64,000 nucleotides of DNA from JANLYC01 sp963815445 (lineage in GTDB: Bacteria; Actinomycetota; Actinomycetes; Propionibacteriales; Nocardioidaceae), in contig CAWFGV010000004.1 of assembly GCA_963815445.1 (NCBI GenBank), positions 186,001 to 250,000 of the forward strand, written 5' to 3'. A model generated the notes under the pieces. It was not told the origin of the DNA. It saw nothing but the letters and a program-made list of their open reading frames with translations, and did not search any database. Each line of letters starts with the position of its first letter. The first letter of the stretch is position 1. Shown piece by piece: positions 51,222-59,864 of this stretch. The translations under genes and the position numbers were made by a program.

Positions 51222-51932
51222 GTGCCTGTTCGACCCAGCAGGTCCGTACGCCGGATCGCACCTCGCCTCAGCCCCAGTGGACGACCGGCGTCGATGCCGG
51301 ATGACGACCTCACCGATGACGCGATGCTCCGTCGCGTCGATTGGGGTGACGCCGATCTGTCGGGTCGCCGGGCCCGGCTCGTCGACGTCGAGGAATGCCA
51401 TCTGACCGGCACCACTCTTGCCGGGTCGGAGCTGGACAAGCTCTCGATGTCCGACACGCTGCTCACCCGGTGCGACCTGGCGAACGTGCTGCTGCGTGAT
51501 GCGGCGCTCAACCGGGTCCTGCTGACCGGCTGTCGGCTGACCGGTGCCACCTGGGTCGGGGCGACCCTTCGGCACGTGGCCATGGTGGACTGTCTGGCGG
51601 ACATGAGCTCGTTGCGGTTCGCATCGAGCTTGGCGGTGGAGTTTCGCCACTGCCGCTTCCAGCGGGCTGACTTCGGTTCGACCGACCTGCGGGGTGTCCT
51701 GTTCGAACGCTGCGACCTCACCGGCGCTGACTTCTCGTCGGTGCGCGCGGCCAAGGCTGTCTTCGTCGACTGCACGTGGCAGGGAGTACGGGGAATCGCG
51801 AGTCTGGCCGGAGCAACGGTGGCCAACGCCTCACCGATCGATACGCTCGCGTTCACGGCCGGGATGGCCGGTGCCCTCGGGATCACGATGGCGGACCCGG
51901 CTGACGTGCAGATCGACGCGACCGACGGGTGA
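51222..51932 (+). CDS. pentapeptide repeat protein
   Basis: 236 residues. From ~45 to ~195 the chain follows the A(D/N)LxX rhythm of a right-handed quadrilateral beta-helix: ADLSGRRARLVDV, LDKLSMSDTLLTRCDLANVL, ADFGSTDLRGVLFERCDLTG. Some members mimic DNA and protect gyrase from quinolones (Qnr, MfpA), but the repeat is irregular in the centre and no specific assignment is justified. The N-terminal 25 residues are basic. Leaderless GTG. Confidence 0.87.
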   Translation: MPVRPSRSVRRIAPRLSPSGRPASMPDDDLTDDAMLRRVDWGDADLSGRRARLVDVEECHLTGTTLAGSELDKLSMSDTLLTRCDLANVLLRDAALNRVLLTGCRLTGATWVGATLRHVAMVDCLADMSSLRFASSLAVEFRHCRFQRADFGSTDLRGVLFERCDLTGADFSSVRAAKAVFVDCTWQGVRGIASLAGATVANASPIDTLAFTAGMAGALGITMADPADVQIDATDG

Positions 51933-51939
51933 GAGTCGC

Positions 51940-52437
51940 TCAGAGCATCCGTCCGAGATGGATCGCGTCTGGGGCGTGCTGGTAGTGACCGAAGCGCGGG
52001 ATCTCGGTGTAGCCGCTCGATCGATACAGCTGGACCGCATCGGCCTGCGGGAGCCCGGTTTCCAGCACGATCGCATCGGCTCCGGCGGTGCGTGCGGACT
52101 GCTCCAGGAACTGGAGGAGGCGGCGGGCCAGGCCGCGCCGCCGGTACTCCGGAACGACATACATGCGTTTGATCTCTGCCGGACGGTCGGCCGCGATCCC
52201 GATCGGCTCGAGCGCGAACCGCCACCCGCCCATGAGCACAGGATCGCCCTCCAGGAGGCCGAGGAAGAACCGACCGGCAGGCGCGGCGAGCTCGTTCGGG
52301 TCGATCGGCCCCGTGTCAGGCGCGCCGTACAGCGAGGTGTAGTAAGCCTGCACCCGCTCGACGAGGAGGACCGCGTCAGGGTCGTCGAGCCCGCCCTCAC
52401 GAAGCTCGAGATCGTCGAAGAGGTGATGCACGCGCAT
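51940..52437 (-). CDS. GNAT family N-acetyltransferase
   Basis: 165 residues with a complete GNAT core: RFFLGLLEGDPVLMGGWRF, EIKRMYVVPEYRRRGLARRL (acetyl-CoA loop RRRGLA), LETGLPQADAVQLYRSSGY, and ending near YTEIPRFG. Substrate unknown; resembles small-molecule or antibiotic N-acetyltransferases. Converges with the pentapeptide gene (7-bp gap). Start ATG 52437 gives the standard length. Confidence 0.87.
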   Translation of the reverse strand: MRVHHLFDDLELREGGLDDPDAVLLVERVQAYYTSLYGAPDTGPIDPNELAAPAGRFFLGLLEGDPVLMGGWRFALEPIGIAADRPAEIKRMYVVPEYRRRGLARRLLQFLEQSARTAGADAIVLETGLPQADAVQLYRSSGYTEIPRFGHYQHAPDAIHLGRML

Positions 52438-52529
52438 ACGGTACTCAGGCTCACCGTCACGTCCGCGCTCCTGAGTCGTTGAACCCCTGACGCCGGCACC
52501 GCACGGAGGTGCCGCACCGGAGGTTGCTC

Positions 52530-53423
52530 ATGAGATCACGTGCCCTGTTCGCGCTTGCTGTCGCGGGCGTCGCCGGTCTGCTGACCGGCTCGTTGACGAC
52601 GTCGGCAGTGGCGTCGGCCCCGACCCGGACGCTCGTGGCGCCCGGTGTGGCCGCAGGCCAGGATCCGACGGCACCGCCAGGGTCGAACGACTGGGCCTGC
52701 AAGCCCGATGCTCGGCACCCGCAGCCGGTGATCCTGGTCAACGGCACGTTCGAGTCCATGACCAAGAACTGGCCGACGATGTCGCCGTTCCTCGCCGACC
52801 ACGGCTACTGCGTCTTCGCATTCAACTACGGGACCTACGCCACCGGACCCGTCGCCGACTCTGCAGTGGAGTTGAAGACGTTCGTCAACAAGGTTCTGCG
52901 GCGCACGGGTGCGAATCAGGTCGACCTCGTCGGACACAGCCAAGGCGGCATGATGCCGCGCTACTACCTGAAATTCCTCGGTGGAGCGGGGAAGGTCGAC
53001 GACCTGGTCGGCATCGCGCCGTCCAACCACGGAACGCAAGGCCTGATCGTCGCGCCGCCGAGCGGTGGGCCCCAGCCGTCGGACCCGGGCAGCTCACCGG
53101 CCTGTCAGGCCTGCATCGACCAACAGGCCGGCTCTGCGTTCATGCAGAAGCTCAACAGTGGCGGTGACGTCGTGCCCGGACCGGACTACACAGTGATCTC
53201 GACGACGCACGACGAGGTGGTCACGCCGTACACGAGCCAAGCCCTTGCGGGCCCGGCGCGGCGGGTGACCAACGTCGTCATCCAGGACAAGTGCCCAACC
53301 GATCCGATCGAGCACGACCAGACGCCCAACGACCCAGTCGTGCAGGCGATGGTGCTCAACGCGTTGCGGAGCGACGGTCCTATGCGCCAGGCCTTCCAGC
53401 CCTCGTGTGCGCCGTGGGGCTGA
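52530..53423 (+). CDS. secreted alpha/beta-hydrolase lipase (class 2 type)
   Basis: 297 residues from ATG 52530, with CGGAGG six nt upstream. Signal peptide: RSRALFALAVAGVAGLLTG then cleavage near AVASA. Oxyanion loop PVILVNGTFESMTKNWPT, nucleophile elbow DLVGHSQGGMMPRYYL with catalytic Ser, and a late acid/His region ISTTHDEVVTPYTS. Cysteine pair in PACQACIDQ suggests an extracellular disulfide. Likely hydrolyses fatty-acid esters outside the cell. Converges on tmsB. Confidence 0.88.
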   Translation: MRSRALFALAVAGVAGLLTGSLTTSAVASAPTRTLVAPGVAAGQDPTAPPGSNDWACKPDARHPQPVILVNGTFESMTKNWPTMSPFLADHGYCVFAFNYGTYATGPVADSAVELKTFVNKVLRRTGANQVDLVGHSQGGMMPRYYLKFLGGAGKVDDLVGIAPSNHGTQGLIVAPPSGGPQPSDPGSSPACQACIDQQAGSAFMQKLNSGGDVVPGPDYTVISTTHDEVVTPYTSQALAGPARRVTNVVIQDKCPTDPIEHDQTPNDPVVQAMVLNALRSDGPMRQAFQPSCAPWG

Positions 53424-53429
53424 ATCGCG

Positions 53430-54692
53430 TCAGCTGAGCCAGGTGGGCCGCAGCGGGAACGACGCATCACCGTTCGGCGCGGGCTTGACCGCGAGCACCT
53501 GATGGAGCTCGACCTCGTTGGACTCGAAACCGTAGCGGGATCCGGCCATGTAGAGGCCCCACACCCGGGCCGTCGGCTCGCCGACCTCGGCGACGCACTC
53601 GTCCCAGTTGGCGACCAGGTTGGCGCACCACTGCTTGAGCGTGAGGGCGTAGTGCTCCCGCAGATTCTCCTCGTGGCGGACCTCGAGACCGACGTTCTGG
53701 GCTGCGGTGATGATCCGCCCTGACCCCGTCAGCTCCCCATCGGGGAACACGTAACGGTCGATGAAGGCGCCGGTCGTGACGCGGGTGTTGTTGTGTGGGC
53801 GGGTGATGCAGTGGTTGAGCAGCCGGCCGCCGTCGCGCAGCTTGTCGCGCAGGAATTCGAAGTACGGCGGGTAGTTGTGGACGCCGACGTGCTCGAGCAG
53901 CCCGATCGAGCTGATCGCGTCGTAGCCGTCACCGGGGGCATCGCGGTAGTCGCCGTGACGGATCTCGGCGCCTTCGAGCTGATCGTGCTGGACCGCGAGC
54001 TGTCCCCACTTCGCCTGCTCCGCGCTAAGCGTGATGCCCACCGCGGTCACGCCGTACTCCTTCACGGCGTGACGGACCATGCCGCCCCAGCCGCACCCGA
54101 CGTCAAGCAGCCGCATACCGGGCTCGAGGCCGAGCTTGCGGCAGACCAGGTCGAACTTTGCCGCCTGCGCCTCTTCCAAGGTGGCGTCGGCCGTGGGAAA
54201 CAGCGCGCAGGTATAGGCCATCGACGGCCCGAGCACCATCTCGTAGAAAGCGTTGGAGACGTCGTAGTGGTGCTGGATCGCCTCGGCGTCGCGCAGGCGC
54301 GAATGGCGCAGCCCCTCGGCGATGCGGCGCCAGCGTGGCAGTGCCTCCTGCTCGGGCGGCTCAGGCGGAACCAGGCGGCGTAGCCCGAGCTCACGCAGGA
54401 TCTGTGCGAGCTCACTGGCAGTCGGCCGCCGACCCCGCCAGCGCCCCATTGCCTTGATGGCTTGGTACGGGTCGCCGGGGTGTACGCCGTCGAGGACAAG
54501 ATCGCCAACGACGTAGGCGCGCGCCATCCCGAGGTCGCCGGGAGCCGTCACGAGATAGCGCAGACCGCGCTCGTTGATCAGCCGGATCGTGACCGGTGAG
54601 TCCGTGGGTCCGAAGCCGCTGCCGTCATATGCTTCGAAGCGCACCGGCGGATCGTCGGCTGTCAGCTTCTCCACCATGTGTGCGATCGTCAT
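53430..54692 (-). CDS. tmsB: SAM-dependent fatty-acyl methyltransferase TmsB/UfaA1 (CFA synthase family)
   Basis: 420 residues of the cyclopropane-fatty-acid synthase family: YVVGDLVLDGVHPGDPYQAI, EAIQHHYDVSNAFYEMVLG, AYTCALFPTADATLEEAQ, SAM site LLDVGCGWGGMVRHAV, SIGLLEHVGVHNYPPYF. It starts inside the stop codon of an FAD oxidoreductase gene (ATGA, 54692-54689). That pairing is diagnostic of 10-methyl branched fatty acid (tuberculostearate) synthesis, in which TmsB methylenates oleate at C10 and TmsA reduces the product. A plain cyclopropane synthase would not need the partner. Confidence 0.87.
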   Translation of the reverse strand: MTIAHMVEKLTADDPPVRFEAYDGSGFGPTDSPVTIRLINERGLRYLVTAPGDLGMARAYVVGDLVLDGVHPGDPYQAIKAMGRWRGRRPTASELAQILRELGLRRLVPPEPPEQEALPRWRRIAEGLRHSRLRDAEAIQHHYDVSNAFYEMVLGPSMAYTCALFPTADATLEEAQAAKFDLVCRKLGLEPGMRLLDVGCGWGGMVRHAVKEYGVTAVGITLSAEQAKWGQLAVQHDQLEGAEIRHGDYRDAPGDGYDAISSIGLLEHVGVHNYPPYFEFLRDKLRDGGRLLNHCITRPHNNTRVTTGAFIDRYVFPDGELTGSGRIITAAQNVGLEVRHEENLREHYALTLKQWCANLVANWDECVAEVGEPTARVWGLYMAGSRYGFESNEVELHQVLAVKPAPNGDASFPLRPTWLS

Positions 54693-56095
54693 CTACGTCC
54701 CACCGCCTTTTCGTACAGCCCGGTCAACCGTCGGCCCGGATCATATTTCTGCTTGACCACGTCGTATGTCGAGCCTCCGTACATCGCGGCGAACGTCTGC
54801 TCGTCGTAGTACGCATCGGAGTACAGCGACTTGTGCCCGTCATGGGCGGCGACCGCCTCCTCGATCAGGCGGTTCACGTCGCCGTCGACGCGGCCGGGCT
54901 CGATGTCGACCATGCCCCAGAAGCCCACGTTGACGTAGGTCTGTCGTGGGTGCAGCGGATAGAGCGGCCAGCTGCGGGACGGGCCCGGTCCGTCGAGCTC
55001 GCGCAACCGTAGGGGGCACAGCCAGACCGGGCGCATCGGAACGTGGTCGGCAAACCAGCGCAGGAAGTCGGCCGTGCGCTCGACGGGAATCTCGACGTCC
55101 TGCACGACTCGTTCGCGCTGGGGCTTGCCGCGGCGGCGGTCCAGCCACGCCATCACGCCGTACCGGTTCTCGAGACCCACGATGCGGTGGTAGACGTCGC
55201 TGCGCCGCCACGTCGACGGCCACAGCCGCCGAACCACGCGATGCTGGGCGCCGAACGCCTGGGAGCACCAGAACCAGTCGGTGTCCCAGCGCCACAGGTA
55301 GTCGTGTGCGGTCAGCACGTCGCGGCTGCGCTCCTGCAGCGACCGGTAGTAGACGTGCTGGCCGGTGTAGTCGCTCGGCCGGAGCAACCCCGACTCCGCG
55401 ATGTCGTCGACCCAGCGGCCGAGTGTCAGGTAGGCCTCGTCCGGCTGGAACACCACGCCGTCGATGAAATCCACGGTCTCGTCGTCGTGAACGCGCGATT
55501 CGCACACGGTCGCGATCGTCTTGGCGAGAGAGTCGAGGTCGTCGAACCGCACGTGGCGCAAGGCGACGTACGGGCTGATCTGCTCGAGCTCGATGCGCAG
55601 CCGCACGGCATAGCCGAGGCTGCCGTAGGAGTTGGGAAACGCGGTGAAGAGGTCCTGGTGCTCATTGTCAGGAGTCGTGGTGACCACCTGACCGTCGCCG
55701 AGAAGGATGTCCATCTCGAGCACCGACTCGTGCGGAAGCCCGTTGCGGAACGACGAGGACTCGATGCCGAGGCCGGTGACCGCACCGCCCAGCGTGATCG
55801 TCTTGAGCTGGGGGACGACCATCGGCATCAGACCGTGCGGGAGGGTCGCCTCGACCAGGTGCTCGTAGGTACACATCCCCTGCACGTCTGCGGTGCGAGC
55901 GGCGACGTCCACCGACAGCACGCCGTCCAGGCCGGACACGTCGAGCCCGTGGGGACCGCCTTCGCGCGGCCGGAACAGGTTCGAGGTCTTCTTGGCCAGC
56001 CGGACGGTCCGGCCCTCGGGGATGGCCGCGTAGGAGGCACGAAGCGCTTGCACGGCAGCTTCGTGTTCGCCCATGTCTCGCCCGTGTGTCCCCAC
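54689..56095 (-). CDS. tmsA: FAD-dependent 10-methylene fatty acid reductase TmsA/BfaA
   Basis: 468 residues of the PCMH-type FAD oxidoreductases: TSNLFRPREGGPHGLDVSGL, the FAD loop PQLKTITLGGAVTGLGIESS, FRNGLPHESVLEMDILLGDG, and a DIM/DWARF24-like C-terminal part with YGSLGYAVRLRIELEQ and ending near YDVVKQKYDPGRRLTGLYEK. It reduces the 10-methylene acyl intermediate made by TmsB. Leaderless GTG 56095 after TAGAGT. Divergent from pyrE across a 54-bp control region. Confidence 0.85.
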   Translation of the reverse strand: MGTHGRDMGEHEAAVQALRASYAAIPEGRTVRLAKKTSNLFRPREGGPHGLDVSGLDGVLSVDVAARTADVQGMCTYEHLVEATLPHGLMPMVVPQLKTITLGGAVTGLGIESSSFRNGLPHESVLEMDILLGDGQVVTTTPDNEHQDLFTAFPNSYGSLGYAVRLRIELEQISPYVALRHVRFDDLDSLAKTIATVCESRVHDDETVDFIDGVVFQPDEAYLTLGRWVDDIAESGLLRPSDYTGQHVYYRSLQERSRDVLTAHDYLWRWDTDWFWCSQAFGAQHRVVRRLWPSTWRRSDVYHRIVGLENRYGVMAWLDRRRGKPQRERVVQDVEIPVERTADFLRWFADHVPMRPVWLCPLRLRELDGPGPSRSWPLYPLHPRQTYVNVGFWGMVDIEPGRVDGDVNRLIEEAVAAHDGHKSLYSDAYYDEQTFAAMYGGSTYDVVKQKYDPGRRLTGLYEKAVGRR

Positions 56096-56101
56096 GACTC
56101 A

Positions 56102-56107
56102 ACTCTA
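56102..56107 (-). promoter_or_regulatory. -10 box for tmsA-tmsB (leaderless)
   Basis: Minus-strand TAGAGT, 6 nt, GTG at 56095. Confidence 0.5.
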
Positions 56108-56121
56108 TCCATCCCCACCTC

Positions 56122-56144
56122 AAAGGATCGAACAACTATCCTTT
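56122..56144. promoter_or_regulatory. inverted repeat in the tmsA-pyrE divergent promoter region
   Basis: AAAGGAT-N9-ATCCTTT, perfect 7-bp arms. The right arm covers the pyrE -10 box (TATCCT) and the left arm lies 15 bp upstream of the tmsA -10 box, so a bound dimer could control both. Confidence 0.5.
56137..56142 (+). promoter_or_regulatory. -10 box for pyrE (leaderless)
   Basis: TATCCT, 7 nt, ATG at 56150. Confidence 0.45.
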
Positions 56145-56149
56145 CGGGG

Positions 56150-56701
56150 ATGCCTGCGCCCGCACCTGCCCTGAGTAGTCACAACGACCTCGCCACCGCG
56201 GTCCACGAGGTCGCCTACCTGACCGGTTCGTTCGTCCTGCGCTCCGGCCAGACGGCCACGGAGTACTTCGACAAGTACCAGTTCGAGTCCCGGCCCGATC
56301 TGCTGCGGCGGATAGCGGTGGCGCTGGCGGCGTTGGTTCCCGGCGATACCGAGGTGTTGGCCGGTCTGGAGATGGGCGGCATACCGGTGGCTACCGCTCT
56401 GTCACTCGAGACGGGCATCCCCGCGGTGTTCGTCCGCAAGCAGGCCAAGGAGTACGGCACGTGCAAGCTCGCCGAGGGAGTCGAGGTCGTCGGCCGACGC
56501 GTGCTCGTGATCGAGGACGTCCTGACGTCAGGCGGACAGGTCGTGCTGTCGACCCGGGACCTGCGTGCCGCCGGCGCGGTCGTGTCACAGGCGCTGTGCG
56601 TGATCGACCGACGGCCGCCGACGGCCACTTCCCTGGCAGCAGCGGGCATCGAGCTCAGTGCCCTCTTCACCGCGGCCGAGCTCCGCGCCACGGCGTCGTG
56701 A
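56150..56701 (+). CDS. pyrE: orotate phosphoribosyltransferase
   Basis: 183 residues. YLTGSFVLRSGQTATEYFDK, GLEMGGIPVATALS, VRKQAKEYGTCKLAEG, and the PRPP-binding loop VLVIEDVLTSGGQVV identify OPRTase (or the OPRT-like branch). It makes OMP from orotate and PRPP in pyrimidine synthesis. Leaderless ATG 56150; the frame runs back to 55043 only as a shadow of tmsA. The M1 peptidase gene follows after 17 bp with its own -10 box. Confidence 0.92.
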   Translation: MPAPAPALSSHNDLATAVHEVAYLTGSFVLRSGQTATEYFDKYQFESRPDLLRRIAVALAALVPGDTEVLAGLEMGGIPVATALSLETGIPAVFVRKQAKEYGTCKLAEGVEVVGRRVLVIEDVLTSGGQVVLSTRDLRAAGAVVSQALCVIDRRPPTATSLAAAGIELSALFTAAELRATAS

Positions 56702-56706
56702 CTGCG

Positions 56707-56712
56707 TAGTCT
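56707..56712 (+). promoter_or_regulatory. -10 box for the first M1 peptidase gene (leaderless)
   Basis: TAGTCT, 6 nt, ATG at 56719. Confidence 0.5.
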
Positions 56713-56718
56713 GATCGC

Positions 56719-58155
56719 ATGTCGAAGCGCCGCGCCACGGCGGCGGTGGTCGCGCTCGTGGCCGTGTCGGTCGCCGGGTGCACGAGCGACCCTGCGGTGA
56801 GGCCGGACCCCGGGCGTCGTACGCCCGTCGCCACCGGACAGGGGATCGGTGACCCCTACTACCCCGACGACGGCAACCTCGGGTACGACGTCGCACGTTA
56901 CGCCGTGCAGGCCACCTACGACCCCGACCGGCAGTCCATCGATGCGCGTACGACGATCCACTCCACCGCGAAACAGCAACTCACCGACGTGCACTTCGAC
57001 CTGCTCGGCCTGACCGTGGACTCCGTGACGGTGGATGGGCACGCTGCCACGTTCGAGCGCACAGACGCCCACGAGCTCGTCATCACCCCGGCGCGCCCGA
57101 TCTCCGGCGGCGCCACTTTCGCCACCGTGGTGCGCTACCACGGTAAGCCGGGCGTCGACTCGGTCGGTCAGGTGGTGAGTGGCTGGTACGACGCGACGAC
57201 CCCCGGCGGTGGCTTCATCGCCGGAGAGCCGCACTCGTGCTCGCTGTGGTACCCGTGCAACGACCATCCGACCGACAAGGCCACCTTCGCGCTGACCGCC
57301 ACGGTCCCGGAACCGTTCGCGGTGGTGTCCGTCGGCAGCGAGGGGAAGACGACGAGGACGACACTGGCCGACGGAACCCGGGCACGGACCTATCGTTGGC
57401 GGCTGGACGAGCCCACCGCGACCTACCTGACCACGATCTACATCGACCGGCTCACCTTCGAGCGATCTACGCTGGCCGACGGAACCCCCGTGGTGTCGGC
57501 TTACGGGCCTCAGCCCGGCGACGCCCCGGCCCGCGAGGCGAAGCTGCCGGAGATCCTCGACGTGCTGAGTCAGGCGTGGGGTCCCTATCCGGCGCCGGAG
57601 GCGGGCGGCATCTTCGTGAACGGCGACGTCCCCTTCTCGTTGGAGACGTTCGGGCGGCCGATCTACACCGAAGGCGCGAACGTCGCGACGATCGTGCACG
57701 AGAACGGTCACCAGTGGTGGGGCGACAACGTGTCGATCGAGCGCTGGCGCGACATCTGCCTGAACGAGTGCTTCGCGTCGTACTCCACGTGGTTGTGGGC
57801 CGAACACCAGGGCGCCGACCTCGACAACCGGTACCGCGTCACGGTCGCACGGGACACGCACCTGTTCGACGCGCCGCTCTACGACATGGGTCCGGGTCAC
57901 GAGTTCGACGGACCGGGGGTGTACTACAAGGGCATCCTCTTCCTGCATGCCTTGCGCCGGCTGCTCGGCGATGACGCGTTCTTCTCCGCACTCCAGGGCA
58001 TCCAGCGGGGCCATGCCGGTGGCAACCTGTCGATGATCGGGTTGCGTGATGAGCTCGAGCAACGGACCGGCGTCGACCTCACCAGCTTCTGGCGGGACTG
58101 GGTCCTCACCACCAGCGTCCCCTCGGACGCCAACCTCCACCCCGGCTCCCTCTGA
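56719..58155 (+). CDS. lipoprotein M1 family metallopeptidase
   Basis: 478 residues. Signal AVVALVAVSVAGC is a lipobox. N-terminal beta-saddle domain begins GIGDPYYPDDGNLGYDV; the zinc motif is IVHENGHQWWGDNVS (HExxH) with the third ligand in CLNECFASYSTW, and a catalytic Tyr in VYYKGILFLHAL. The GxMEN exopeptidase motif is modified (FSLETF), so exact substrate preference is unclear. It lacks the large C-terminal helical domain of ePepN. A close paralogue follows at 58,378. Confidence 0.9.
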   Translation: MSKRRATAAVVALVAVSVAGCTSDPAVRPDPGRRTPVATGQGIGDPYYPDDGNLGYDVARYAVQATYDPDRQSIDARTTIHSTAKQQLTDVHFDLLGLTVDSVTVDGHAATFERTDAHELVITPARPISGGATFATVVRYHGKPGVDSVGQVVSGWYDATTPGGGFIAGEPHSCSLWYPCNDHPTDKATFALTATVPEPFAVVSVGSEGKTTRTTLADGTRARTYRWRLDEPTATYLTTIYIDRLTFERSTLADGTPVVSAYGPQPGDAPAREAKLPEILDVLSQAWGPYPAPEAGGIFVNGDVPFSLETFGRPIYTEGANVATIVHENGHQWWGDNVSIERWRDICLNECFASYSTWLWAEHQGADLDNRYRVTVARDTHLFDAPLYDMGPGHEFDGPGVYYKGILFLHALRRLLGDDAFFSALQGIQRGHAGGNLSMIGLRDELEQRTGVDLTSFWRDWVLTTSVPSDANLHPGSL

Positions 58156-58178
58156 CCCCGTTTGCCCCTTCTGGCCGT

Positions 58179-58230
58179 CCGCGTTTGCCTTGTTCACAAG
58201 CCAGGTGGCTTGTAAACAAGGCAAACGCGG
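58179..58230. repeat. dispersed palindrome, copy 3
   Basis: 25-nt arms (58179-58203 and 58206-58230) around GG, with a single mismatch. The arm reads TTTGCCTTGTTCACAAGCCA: versus copies 1 and 2 the A-T pair at position 7 is exchanged for T-A in both arms, a compensatory change. Lies between the two tandem M1 peptidase genes. Confidence 0.92.
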
Positions 58231-58377
58231 CTGGGGCACTGGGTAACTGCCTTGCCGACTCTCCCCATCACGGGAGCGCGCGGACCTGCGGCCGGCCGGC
58301 CACGTTTCGGGCCGGACCTGTGCAGCCGGTGTGCGAGGATCGCGGCAGCCCACCGTGTCGACGCTCCCGAGGAGACC

Positions 58378-59809
58378 ATGAGACCGCGCATCCTCGCCGC
58401 CGCCGCGGTCACGGCCGCCCTGTTCCTGACCGTGGGTGATCTTGCCGGCCAGGCCGTCAGCACGCGACAGACACAGCCGTATGCCGCCGGCGCCAACGGC
58501 ATCGGCGACCCGTACTACCCGGCTGACGGTAATCCCGGTTACAACGTGCAGAGCTATCACGTCTCGCTCGACTACTTCCCAGCCACGAAGGCGATCGCCG
58601 CGACGACGGCCATCCGTTCCGTGGCCACCGCCCGGCTCCGCTCCTTCCACCTCGACTTCGAGCACCTCAAGGTGTCGGCCCTCACGGTCAACGGGCGGCC
58701 CGCGACCTGGCGGCATACGGGCGCACACGAGCTCGTCGTCACCCCCGCCCGAGCGATCCGCAACGGCAAACCGTTCCTGGCGCGGGTGACCTACCACGGG
58801 AAGCTGACCTACGTCCTCGATGGTGGCGAGCCCAGCGGCTGGCTCCCGGCGCGCACGCCAGGAAGCGGCTACCTGATGGGTGAGCCGCACGGCTGCGCCG
58901 TCTGGTACCCGTGCAACGACCATCCGACCGACAAGGCCCGGTTCTCACTGACCGCGACCGTGCCGCGCCCGCTGGCGGTCGTGTCGATGGGCGACCGGGG
59001 CCGCACCACCTCGGGCCGCCGCGACGGGGTGGCGGTCCGCACCTACCGATGGCGGCTGGCCGAACGGACCGCGACCTACCTGACCGGGATGTACATCGAC
59101 CGGCTGACCTTCGAGCGCTCGCGGCTGGCGGACGGCACGAAGGTGATCTCGGCGTACGGGCCGCGGCCGGGTCAGGCACCGAGACGCGAGCGACAGCTGC
59201 CCGAGATCCTGCGCGTGCTCTCGCGCCGTTGGGGTCCGTACCCGGCACCGGGGGCCGGCGGGATCTTCATCAGCGACGCCATTCCCTACGAGCTGGAGAC
59301 CTACACGCGCCCGATGTACTCGCGCTACACGCCCGTGGGGACGATCGTGCACGAGAACGGCCACCAGTGGTGGGGTGACAACGTGTCAGTCCGGCGGTGG
59401 AAGGACATCTGCCTCAACGAGTGCCTCGCGTCGTACTCCGAGTGGCTCTGGGACGAGCACAACGGCGCGGACCTCGACCGGCGCTATCGTCGGCTCGATC
59501 CACCAGTACGGCGACTCGCTCTTCAGCGGGAAGCTCTATGACATGGGCGCCGGCAACGAGTTCGACTCGCCTGTCTACGTCAAGGGCAAGTTCTTCGTCC
59601 ACGCTCTGCGCAACAAGATCGGCGACGTCAGGTTCTTCCGCGCCATGCGCGCGATCCAGCACGCCAACGCGGGCGGCAACCTCTCGATGAACGGGCTGCG
59701 CGACCAGCTCGAGCGTCGCACCGGGGCCGACCTCACGACCTTCTGGCGCCAATGGGTCAACCAGCACGACCGTCCCGCTGACGCCAACCTCTACCCCGGA
59801 GACCTCTGA
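58378..59809 (+). pseudogene. second secreted M1 metallopeptidase, frameshifted
   Basis: Paralogue of the preceding gene. ATG 58378 with GAGGAG upstream; signal peptide RILAAAAVTAALFLTVG without lipobox. Mature part GIGDPYYPADGNPGYNV, zinc site IVHENGHQWWGDNVS and CLNECLASYSEW are intact. At ~59,494 the frame breaks after DLDRRYRR; the continuation SIHQYGDSLFSGKLYDMGAG...YVKGKFFVHALRNKI runs to 59809 in another frame and aligns with the first copy. One extra base restores it. No other defect is seen, so sequencing error or a very recent mutation are both possible. Confidence 0.85.
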
Positions 59810-59864
59810 CGCTTTGCTGGTGGCCAGGTGTGTTCGGTCGGCCACCGGTGTCGCCGCGCGCGGA

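Noticed and set aside
56215..58923. 902-codon open frame on the minus strand
   Set aside because: Antisense to pyrE and both M1 peptidases; no recognisable domain, and it crosses the palindrome.
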